Of a DNA stretch of 64,000 nt, positions 44,411 through 51,632 are shown one piece after another. Where the stretch lies: contig NZ_CP014571.1 in NCBI RefSeq assembly GCF_017357425.1, forward strand, positions 2,914,001 to 2,978,000. Reading direction: 5' to 3'. The position numbers and the translations under genes are program-made. The stretch is from Arthrobacter sp. D5-1 (GTDB lineage Bacteria > Actinomycetota > Actinomycetes > Actinomycetales > Micrococcaceae). Position 1 is the first letter of the stretch. Each line of letters starts with the position of its first letter. A model generated the notes under the pieces. The model had not been told where the DNA came from. It searched no databases and was given only the letters and a program-made list of their open reading frames with translations.

Positions 44411-46168
44411 CTATTTGAAGCTTGCCCCTACCAAGCCACGGGTGGCAGCTACGAGCTTCATGGGGTCGGCAGATCCTGCCGGCGGAATGTACACCGCCAC
44501 GGACTCGGCGAAGTTCAGCACCATGCCGGTAGTAGTCTCCTTACCCCCGGCAAAGACGGCGGAATCGTCTTCAAGCAGGAGTTTGTCTCCTGCCGCCTTG
44601 GGCGTGCCCTCGAAGGCGAAGTCCAGGCGACCCACCACCAGCGCACCGCCGTCGGCAGTGCGCAGCACTACGGTCTGGTTGGGCACGGGTGTGTGGGTGA
44701 ACTTGAAGTTGGCGCTGGTCCCGTTCTTCACGGTGTCTGCCTGGTAGGCAAGGGCACCGGCGATGTACGGGGACGCCTGGCCGTCGGCCAGCTTGCTCCG
44801 GTTCGGGGAATCAGGCGTGGTCAGCATTTCAGCCAGAATGCCCAAGGCCTCGTTGCCGCTGTACGCCAAGCCGGTCTTGTCGGCGGCAGGCACAGGTTCG
44901 GTTCCTTCACGGGGAACCGGGAACGACGGGAAGTTGGTGCCCGGCTGGAGCGGGGCACTGCCCCAGAGCTTGTAGTTTTCGCGCGGCGAGAGCTGAACCA
45001 GCGTCAGGACCTGCGGCACAACGTTGCCCTCGCCCTGGGTCAGGGCAAAGACTGTACGCGGCCACTCGCGCTTGGTGCTGATGACGCTGCTCTGGAGCTT
45101 GGTGGCCCGGACGGGCATACGGGCTTCGTAAGCCGACACAGCGGTGCGGACCTTGTAGTTCTGCGTACGGATCTGCAGTTCCATCTTGTCAACGCGGGGA
45201 GCCAGCTTGGCTGCATCCTTGGCAGCGTCAGCAGCATCAACCGTGCTGGCAACCTGTTCCAGGATCCGCTGCAACTGGGATTCCAGCAGCACGGGGGTGC
45301 CGCCTTCACCTTCGGCAGGAGCTGCGGCAGAAGAGGTGGGGGTCGCCTCAGGCGTGGTGGTTGCCTGGGCGGCGACAGCCGTGCCGCCTACCATGACCGC
45401 GGCCAAAGCGGCAGCAATGGCGGTCACCCGGAGCGCAGGGCCCTCGGTCTCCGGACCACGACGACGGCCGGCGTCACCTGACGTCGACTGGACGGGCAGC
45501 GTGGTGGTCTCCCCGCCATCATGCGGCTCGTCGTCCTGGCCGTCCTTGCGGCGGTTGGACAGGGCTTTGGCGATGAAGGGCAAAGCCGCTCCCACCAGGA
45601 TGATGATGATGCCCAGTACGATCAGCGGCACGGCCCAAGGGGTGGTGGCGTTGTTCGGGAAGGTCATGGAAATCGACGACGGCGCAGGCTGGGTTCCGTC
45701 TGCGGCTACCAGCAGGGACCACTCGCCATCAGCAGGAGGGTTCCAGGTGTAGTCCAGCTCTCCGCTGGCGTCTTCGGTGCTGACCCACAGATCGGATCCC
45801 GCCGGGGAGGGGGCCGTTGCTTCGCCGTCCACCGAGGAGGCTTCCAGTGACTTCTGGTCTGCTGACACGCCGGTCAGCGTGGTGTGGGCAGTCCCACCCA
45901 CCCAGGCTTCAACGTCGTCCGGACGTCCGGTGGCGACCATGAAATTGCCTTCGCCCTGGATCTTGATCTTCACTGGCCCCTCATGAAGGGCAATCAACTT
46001 GGGGTCGATCACCGTCAACGGGGCAGCTTTGGTATCGCTGGGAACCGAGGCGGTTACGGTCTCGGAGGGGGCCCAGAAAGTCAGCTGGCCAATGCCGGCC
46101 AGCATCGTCAGCAGGCCCAGCAGCACCAGCAAGGCTGCAGTCTTCAAACGCACAGGATCACCTATCAT
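44411..46168 (-). CDS. Conserved actinobacterial membrane protein of unknown function
   Basis: A 585-residue protein with three predicted membrane segments, at about 9-31, 178-203 and 246-268. Between the first two is an exported domain of about 145 residues, then a charged cytosolic loop (RRKDGQDDEPHDGGE), then what looks like an internal signal sequence ending AAQA, a Thr/Ala/Glu-rich linker, and an exported C-terminal domain of about 300 residues (AAPRVDKMELQIRTQNYKV to the end). The arrangement looks like two exported proteins joined in one chain. I do not recognise a function. It is divergent from the AI-2E-family gene. Confidence 0.8.
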   Translation of the reverse strand: MIGDPVRLKTAALLVLLGLLTMLAGIGQLTFWAPSETVTASVPSDTKAAPLTVIDPKLIALHEGPVKIKIQGEGNFMVATGRPDDVEAWVGGTAHTTLTGVSADQKSLEASSVDGEATAPSPAGSDLWVSTEDASGELDYTWNPPADGEWSLLVAADGTQPAPSSISMTFPNNATTPWAVPLIVLGIIIILVGAALPFIAKALSNRRKDGQDDEPHDGGETTTLPVQSTSGDAGRRRGPETEGPALRVTAIAAALAAVMVGGTAVAAQATTTPEATPTSSAAAPAEGEGGTPVLLESQLQRILEQVASTVDAADAAKDAAKLAPRVDKMELQIRTQNYKVRTAVSAYEARMPVRATKLQSSVISTKREWPRTVFALTQGEGNVVPQVLTLVQLSPRENYKLWGSAPLQPGTNFPSFPVPREGTEPVPAADKTGLAYSGNEALGILAEMLTTPDSPNRSKLADGQASPYIAGALAYQADTVKNGTSANFKFTHTPVPNQTVVLRTADGGALVVGRLDFAFEGTPKAAGDKLLLEDDSAVFAGGKETTTGMVLNFAESVAVYIPPAGSADPMKLVAATRGLVGASFK

Positions 46169-46349
46169 CAGCGGTCGTTGAACTTCAAGGGTAACCGTTT
46201 TGTTATCAGAGAGTCAGATCGGGGTGATCTCCCCAACATCGGGAAAACCCCGCCATCGCGCCGCCCCCGCGGCATTCCGAGCTCCTGATAGTGTGGCGAT
46301 GATCATGATAAACGGGCCTTTCAGCGCCTGAATCAGCCCTTTACCACTA

Positions 46350-47663
46350 ATGAAAAGGCAGCAAAACCGCGTGAAAGACCACTTGGAGCCCCGTCCCACC
46401 GATGAGCCCGGGTCAAGTGCGGTGGATGCTTCCTCGGACGGCACCGCCGCAACGGTTCCGGTCCGCACCGGACGCCTCGCCGCCCTCGGGCGCAGGTTGA
46501 AGCAGCCCATTCCCGGAGCCCGCAACCGCGTACGGTTCGAAATGCCCCCCGAAGACGAAACAGATGAGGGGGCAGGCAGCCTCCGGCCGGAGGACGACCA
46601 CGGCTTCGGAGCCCCGGGGCCTCGGATGTCATCCCAGCATCCCCTCTATGTGGGCTTCATGGGGACCGCCGGCGTCGGCATTGCCCTTGCAGTCTTCTAC
46701 ATCGCCAGCAACACCACCCAGCTCATCCTGTGGATCGTCGCCGCACTCTTCATAGCTCTGGGCCTGGACCCCGTAGTCCGCTGGCTGGAGTCCCGAAGGG
46801 TCCCCCGGCCCGCCGGCATCCTGATCTCCGTTTCAGCCCTCGTCCTGGCCGTGGCAGGGTTCTTCGCAACCCTGATCCCCACCATCGTTGAACAGGTATC
46901 GGAAATCGTTCGCCAGGCCCCCGAATGGATCCGGGGCTTCCTCGACTCGGACTTCTTCCGCAACGCCGACAGCCAGTTCGGCGTCCGTGACCGGATCACC
47001 ACCGAGCTGGATAAATTCGTCAAGGATCCCGAGGCCATGGGCGGCATCTTCGGCGGCGTGGTCGGCTTCGGCTCCACGGTTGCCAACGGCCTGTTCGGCT
47101 CGCTGATCGTGCTGGTCCTGAGCCTCTACTTCCTGGCGGCCCTGCCGTCCATGAAGAAGTGGGCCTACCGCCTCGCTCCCCGGTCCCGCCGACCCCGTGT
47201 TGAAGCTCTTTCAGAGGCGATCACCGATTCCGTGGGCAACTACGTGATCGGCCAGGCCTGCGTTGCTCTCCTGAATGCGATCTTCGCTTTCATTGTGATG
47301 ACCATCCTGGGCATCCCCTTCAGCGTCCTGCTTGCCTTTGTGGTGGCCCTGCTCGCCTTCATTCCGCTGGTGGGCGGCATGATCGCCGCCGTGGTGGTCA
47401 TCCTGGTAGCCCTCACCGCCGGGTGGCAGACCGCCGTTATCTACGCGATCGCCTACTTCGCCTATCTGCAGTTCGAGGCGTACTTCATCTCGCCACGCAT
47501 CATGCAACGTGCCGTGGCCGTTCCGGGCGCCGTGGCTGTGATCTCGGTGATCGCTGGTGGCAGCCTGCTCGGCGTCCTGGGCGCGCTGATCGCCATTCCC
47601 ACGGCGGCCGCCATCATGCTGCTCATCAAGGAAGTGTTCATCATCCGCCAAGACCGGCACTGA
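46350..47663 (+). CDS. AI-2E family transporter
   Basis: A 437-residue membrane protein of the TqsA/PerM family. About 95 charged N-terminal residues precede eight predicted helices. FIALGLDPVVRWLESRRVPRPAGI, the amphipathic middle section and VGGMIAAVVVILVAL followed by GALIAIPTAAAIMLL are family features. Some members export autoinducer-2, others are Na+(Li+)/H+ antiporters, so the substrate is open. The N-terminal extension is longer than usual. Confidence 0.9.
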   Translation: MKRQQNRVKDHLEPRPTDEPGSSAVDASSDGTAATVPVRTGRLAALGRRLKQPIPGARNRVRFEMPPEDETDEGAGSLRPEDDHGFGAPGPRMSSQHPLYVGFMGTAGVGIALAVFYIASNTTQLILWIVAALFIALGLDPVVRWLESRRVPRPAGILISVSALVLAVAGFFATLIPTIVEQVSEIVRQAPEWIRGFLDSDFFRNADSQFGVRDRITTELDKFVKDPEAMGGIFGGVVGFGSTVANGLFGSLIVLVLSLYFLAALPSMKKWAYRLAPRSRRPRVEALSEAITDSVGNYVIGQACVALLNAIFAFIVMTILGIPFSVLLAFVVALLAFIPLVGGMIAAVVVILVALTAGWQTAVIYAIAYFAYLQFEAYFISPRIMQRAVAVPGAVAVISVIAGGSLLGVLGALIAIPTAAAIMLLIKEVFIIRQDRH

Positions 47664-47680
47664 CCTCGTCCCCTGCCTGG

Positions 47681-47738
47681 TTCTTGTACAGATAATGCCC
47701 CCCAACCGCGAGGTTGGGGGGCATTACCCGTACAAGAA
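47681..47738. terminator. Very long terminator hairpin after the AI-2E-family gene
   Basis: Outer arms TTCTTGTAC (47681-47689) and GTACAAGAA (47730-47738) enclose a 3x3 internal loop and a perfect 15-bp inner stem (47693-47707 with 47712-47726) with loop GCGA. It separates convergent genes. Confidence 0.75.
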
Positions 47739-47756
47739 CTCTTCGCTGCAGCGAAC

Positions 47757-47813
47757 GGACTACCCGTTCGCTACCGGACTACCCGTTCGCTACCGGACTA
47801 CCCGTTCGCTACC
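47757..47813. repeat. Three tandem copies of a 19-bp unit at a gene end
   Basis: The unit GGACTACCCGTTCGCTACC occurs at 47757-47775, 47776-47794 and 47795-47813 without mismatch. The third copy contains the last codons and the TAG stop of the alpha/beta hydrolase gene on the minus strand, so the other two copies repeat that stop downstream. Confidence 0.95.
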
Positions 47814-48592
47814 GACCCCGCCCACTCGCGGGGCAGTCCGTCAACGCCGGCACCTGCGGGAGTGACGTCGTCGACGATTTCATTCAAGACCCGCGCCGCG
47901 TACTTCTCGCCCACCCACAGGTGCTTGGCGCCATCGACGCCGACAATCCGGGCCTGCGGCACCAAGCTGAACCGCTGTGCTGCTTCGGCAGGCTGCAGGT
48001 AGTCATCGTGCTCCGGTACCAGGACCGTGAGCGGCTTGCCGGAGACGGCCCATTCCTTGAGGTGGACATCGGTGGCGCGGTGCAAGGGCGGGGAAAGCAG
48101 CACTGCACCTTCGATCTCCGGGGCCACCGGCTCCACAGCGCCATACATCAAGGCAAGTTCGGTGCCGAAGGACCAACCGACGAGCCAACGGTTAGGCAAT
48201 CCCCGCTCGACAGCAAAGCGAACTGCCGCTTCTACGTCGTAACGCTCTCCGATACCTTCTTCGAAGTGGCCATCGCTGGTACCGCGCGGCGACTGGGTGC
48301 CGCGCGTGTTGAACCTGAGCACAGCCACACCGGCCAGCGCCGGGAGCCTGTAGGAGGCCTTCCGGTAGACGTGGGAATCCATGAACCCACCGTGCGTGGG
48401 CAGCGGGTGGAGGGTAATCAACGTCGCGGTGACCTCCCCTGATTCCGGCAACGCCAGCTCGCCCAGCAGCACCTTGCCGTCCTCTGTGGTGAACTCCACA
48501 TTCTCGCGGCGGGCGGGAAGGACCGTGGAAGCGCGGATCTCCGAGGGGGCAGCCTGCGGGGTAAACACGAACGAGGCGGGGTCGAAAGTCAT
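47798..48592 (-). CDS. Alpha/beta hydrolase
   Basis: A 264-residue alpha/beta-hydrolase-fold protein. LHPLPTHGGFMDSHVYRKAS supplies the oxyanion-hole region, the nucleophile elbow is GWSFG, and the likely acid and base are in VPEHDDYL and GAKHLWVG. FNTRGTQSPRGTSDG is typical of the bacterial group related to dienelactone hydrolase-like peptidases. The substrate is unknown. The 3' end, including the stop codon, lies in a triplicated 19-bp repeat. Confidence 0.88.
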   Translation of the reverse strand: MTFDPASFVFTPQAAPSEIRASTVLPARRENVEFTTEDGKVLLGELALPESGEVTATLITLHPLPTHGGFMDSHVYRKASYRLPALAGVAVLRFNTRGTQSPRGTSDGHFEEGIGERYDVEAAVRFAVERGLPNRWLVGWSFGTELALMYGAVEPVAPEIEGAVLLSPPLHRATDVHLKEWAVSGKPLTVLVPEHDDYLQPAEAAQRFSLVPQARIVGVDGAKHLWVGEKYAARVLNEIVDDVTPAGAGVDGLPREWAGSVANG

Positions 48593-48610
48593 GGTTCCCA
48601 GCCTAGCGAA

Positions 48611-48955
48611 TCAGCGGTAGCGGTACGTCCTGCCCGTCCAACAATTGGTGTGCCAGTGCCTGCGTTCGGCCAACCCGGCCGCTTGCCCGAACAGGTGGCT
48701 GTCGGACCACACCACCAGATGCGCGATGCCGGGAACGATGGCCGTGGAGCAGCCGGGGCAGATGTACTGCTTCTCCGCTTTTTTGGCTGTCATGGTCCGG
48801 ACCATCCAGTCACCATCCGGAGCACTTTCCCGCCGGGCAATTCCACCCCGTGCCCTTTCAAGGTCAAGCTCAGGTACCGGCTCGGCCCATTTGCCGCCGG
48901 CATTGCCGGAGCGTGTGCTGGACGCGTTGCGACGAGGGCGGTTGGAGCGGGGCAT
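48611..48955 (-). CDS. Small zinc-ribbon protein conserved in actinobacteria
   Basis: A 114-residue basic protein. After a disordered MPRSNRPRRN start it has YICPGCSTAIVPGIAHLVVW and a later RRHWHTNCW, so two cysteines, a histidine cluster and a third cysteine could bind zinc, in a layout like an HNH-type knuckle. Homologues are often labelled ATP/GTP-binding protein without support. The function is unknown. It is divergent from nucS, 57 nt between starts, and the adjacency hints at a DNA-related role. Confidence 0.75.
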   Translation of the reverse strand: MPRSNRPRRNASSTRSGNAGGKWAEPVPELDLERARGGIARRESAPDGDWMVRTMTAKKAEKQYICPGCSTAIVPGIAHLVVWSDSHLFGQAAGLAERRHWHTNCWTGRTYRYR

Positions 48956-49012
48956 GCTTCCATTCTGCCCCAGCCACACTGTTGCAGATGCTGAGACGGT
49001 AATGTGGGGCGG

Positions 49013-49708
49013 GTGCGACTCGTCATAGCCCGTTGTTCTGTTGATTACGTTGGCCGCCTCAAGGCCCACCTCCCCCTCGCCACCCGGCTTCTGCTGGTCA
49101 AGGCCGACGGCTCGGTATTGGTGCACTCGGACGGCGGCTCCTACAAGCCGCTGAACTGGATGAGCCCGCCAGCCACACTCCGGGTGACCACGCCGGAGGA
49201 GACGGACGTGGAGGAAGGCGTAGTGGAACAGTGGACTGTCCAGTCTGCCAAGACCGATGACCGCCTGATCATCAACATCTACGAGCAACTGCATGACACC
49301 TCGCACGAGCTCGGTACCGACCCCGGCCTGATCAAGGATGGGGTGGAAGCGGATCTTCAGCGGCTACTTGCGGAGCAGATCGAGACCCTCGGTACCGGCT
49401 ACTCCCTCATCCGGCGCGAATACTTCACCGCAATTGGTCCGGTAGACATCCTGGCCCGGGATGCCAACGGCGCTACAGTGGCCGTTGAACTCAAACGCCG
49501 CGGCGACATTGACGGCGTCGAACAGCTGACACGGTACCTTGAGCTGCTCAACCGCGATCCCCTCCTGGCACCAGTGCGCGGCATCTTCGCCGCGCAACAG
49601 ATCAAGCCCCAGGCAAAGGTCCTGGCCAACGATCGCGGGATCGCCTGCGTGACGCTGGATTATGACGCCATGCGGGGCGTGGATGACAGCGAGTCCCGGC
49701 TCTTCTAG
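49013..49708 (+). CDS. nucS: NucS/EndoMS mismatch-specific endonuclease
   Basis: A 231-residue endonuclease that replaces MutS/MutL mismatch repair in many actinobacteria and archaea. The start [16 protein letters not shown] and the N-terminal KADGSVLVH and PLNWMSPP match mycobacterial NucS. The C-terminal nuclease has GPVDILARD and VAVELKRRG, with Asp, Glu and Lys of the catalytic site, followed by [16 protein letters not shown]. The final SRLF resembles the beta-clamp-binding tail. The GTG at 49013 is used because the conserved protein begins there. Confidence 0.96.
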   Translation: MRLVIARCSVDYVGRLKAHLPLATRLLLVKADGSVLVHSDGGSYKPLNWMSPPATLRVTTPEETDVEEGVVEQWTVQSAKTDDRLIINIYEQLHDTSHELGTDPGLIKDGVEADLQRLLAEQIETLGTGYSLIRREYFTAIGPVDILARDANGATVAVELKRRGDIDGVEQLTRYLELLNRDPLLAPVRGIFAAQQIKPQAKVLANDRGIACVTLDYDAMRGVDDSESRLF

Positions 49709-49752
49709 CACTTCCCCGGGCTCATGTGCCGCAGGCCACTAGAATCGACATC

Positions 49753-51006
49753 ATGACTGCCGCAGATCGTTTGTCCACTTCTTCCGCGCCAAGCCACCAG
49801 ATCATCAAAGGCACGATTGTCAGTGACGGCGAGGTGGTGGAGGACGGCCTTGTTGCCATCGAAGGCGACAGAATCGCCTACGCCGGAGCTGCGGGTGGCT
49901 TTGATCCGGAATCATTTGAAGGTTTCCAGAGCGCTGTCCGTTTGGGAGTCCCCAGCGGCAGCTACCTGATTCCCGGACTGGTGGATGTTCACTGCCACGG
50001 TGGCAATGGCGGCGACTTCCCTGGCGGTGAAGAGGCATCGGCGCGCAAAGCCGTCGACTTCCTGCACCGTTCGGGAACAACAACGTTCCTGGCCAGCATG
50101 GTGACCGCTCCCCCGGAGGACCTCCTCCGTGGCATCCAGCTGTATGTAAAGCTCGCGGATGAAGGCCTCGTAGCCGGAATCCACCTTGAAGGCCCGTTCC
50201 TGTCCCATGCCCGCTGCGGAGCCCAGAACCCGGACTACTTGCTGGAACCGGACCTGGACCTCATGGAGGAGCTCGTTGGCGCTGCCGCCGGCAAGCTGGC
50301 CACCATGACCTATGCCCCCGAGCTTCCTGGCGCGGCCGCGCTGGTGGACCTGATGACCTCCCACGGCGTCACTCCGTCGCTGGGCCACACCGATTGCGAT
50401 GACGCCACGGCAACGGCGTCACTGGCCGCCGCCCGTGAAGGGCTGGAATCAGCAGGGTTCGACGGCGTCAGCTCACTTCCCACCGTGACCCACCTTTTTA
50501 ATGGGATGCCTCCACTGCACCACCGGGCGCCGGGTCCCGTTGCTGCCTGCCTGCGGATGGCGCAGGAAGGAAAGGCTGTGGTGGAGCTCATCGCCGACGG
50601 CACACATCTGGATCCCAGCACGGTAGCCACGGTCTTCCAACTTGTAGGAGCTGCCAATATTGTCCTGGTGACGGACTCCATGGCCGCCGCAGGGCTTTCG
50701 GACGGCAGCTACATGCTGGGCCCCTCCCCTGTGACCGTCAGTGATGGTGTCGCCACGCTCGACGCCACGGGGTCAATCGCAGGCGGCACCGCCACCCTCC
50801 TGGAGGTTGTCCGCAAAACCGTAGCTGCCGGCGTCGATCTTCCCGACGCCATTTGTTCCGCGACGGCGGTACCTGCGGCTGTCCTTGGACTTTCCGACGA
50901 AATAGGCGGACTGCGCCGTGGCCTGCGTGCCGACATCGTTGTTACTAACGAAGATCTTGAACTCACTGGCGTGATGCGCAACGGCCAGTGGCTGTCACAG
51001 CGCTAA
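49753..51006 (+). CDS. nagA: N-acetylglucosamine-6-phosphate deacetylase
   Basis: A 417-residue amidohydrolase making glucosamine-6-phosphate for NagB. PGLVDVHCHGGNGGDF gives the metal HxH, HLEGPFLSHARCGAQNP the catalytic region, and THLFNGMPPLHHRAPG and LVTDSMAAAGLSDG the later metal and active-site residues. It is transcribed alone, 10 kb from nagB, after nucS. Confidence 0.95.
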   Translation: MTAADRLSTSSAPSHQIIKGTIVSDGEVVEDGLVAIEGDRIAYAGAAGGFDPESFEGFQSAVRLGVPSGSYLIPGLVDVHCHGGNGGDFPGGEEASARKAVDFLHRSGTTTFLASMVTAPPEDLLRGIQLYVKLADEGLVAGIHLEGPFLSHARCGAQNPDYLLEPDLDLMEELVGAAAGKLATMTYAPELPGAAALVDLMTSHGVTPSLGHTDCDDATATASLAAAREGLESAGFDGVSSLPTVTHLFNGMPPLHHRAPGPVAACLRMAQEGKAVVELIADGTHLDPSTVATVFQLVGAANIVLVTDSMAAAGLSDGSYMLGPSPVTVSDGVATLDATGSIAGGTATLLEVVRKTVAAGVDLPDAICSATAVPAAVLGLSDEIGGLRRGLRADIVVTNEDLELTGVMRNGQWLSQR

Positions 51007-51120
51007 TTGAATGAGCCGCGTTACCTTCTTTTTACCGAAAATTTTCCAGAATTGCCCAAAAGACCGTTGACCTCCGGCAGGGCACATGAAAGTGTTGTAG
51101 CAGTCTTTGTGTAGGTGGTT

Positions 51121-51152
51121 TTCATGCTCGCAAGACGAGTTGCGAGCGTGAA
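51121..51152 (+). promoter_or_regulatory. Leader hairpin of the cold-shock gene
   Basis: In the 257-nt region before the csp gene, 51121-51133 pairs with 51140-51152 over 13 bp (one T-G wobble) around GACGAG. Long structured leaders are typical of csp mRNAs and act in temperature control; that role here is inference. Confidence 0.5.
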
Positions 51153-51262
51153 GCTCCTGCGAATCCAACCGGCATCCCCGGACGGAATCCAAGATCTTCT
51201 CGCGGAGTAACAAAGCCGGTACGAGGTGTATCGGACTGAAGTTCCATAATGAGGAGAAATAC

Positions 51263-51466
51263 ATGGCACTGGGAACCGTCAAGTGGTTCAACGCTGAAAA
51301 GGGCTTCGGCTTTATCACCCCGGATGACTCGGATGGGGACGTTTTTGTTCACTACTCTGAGATCCAGACCGGTGGCTTCAAGACCCTCGATGAGAACCAG
51401 CGCGTTCAGTTCGAGATCGGTCAGGGCGCCAAGGGCCCCCAGGCAACCGGCGTTACCGTCGTCTAG
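51263..51466 (+). CDS. cspA: CspA-family cold-shock protein
   Basis: A 67-residue single OB-fold RNA chaperone. The nucleic-acid-binding motifs KGFGFI (RNP1) and VFVHYS (RNP2) are intact, and the sequence begins with the canonical [16 protein letters not shown] strong ribosome-binding site GAGGAG precedes the ATG, and an unusually long leader lies upstream. A strong terminator follows, so the transcript is monocistronic. Confidence 0.97.
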   Translation: MALGTVKWFNAEKGFGFITPDDSDGDVFVHYSEIQTGGFKTLDENQRVQFEIGQGAKGPQATGVTVV

Positions 51467-51502
51467 CCTTACCTGCTGAATTCTGCTGGTTGCAGATTCA
51501 AC

Positions 51503-51544
51503 AAACACATTGACCCCGGCTTTCGCGTCGGGGTCAATGTGTTT
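51503..51544. terminator. Terminator after the cold-shock gene
   Basis: A perfect 16-bp stem (51503-51518 with 51529-51544) begins AAA and ends TTT. It can also face the convergent MprF-like gene. Confidence 0.75.
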
Positions 51545-51632
51545 AAGGGGCCAATAATGTCTGATATTTCGACAACATCTGTTACTAACCATGAAGAAAG
51601 ACGAACTGGCCCCGGTGAATGGGGTTGACTAT

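Noticed and set aside
47757..47813. Possible CRISPR array
   Set aside because: The three 19-bp copies are directly adjacent with no spacers, and no cas gene is present.
51067..51095. TTGACC at 51067 as the -35 element of the csp promoter
   Set aside because: No acceptable -10 hexamer stands at 16-18 nt from it, so I did not list it as a promoter.
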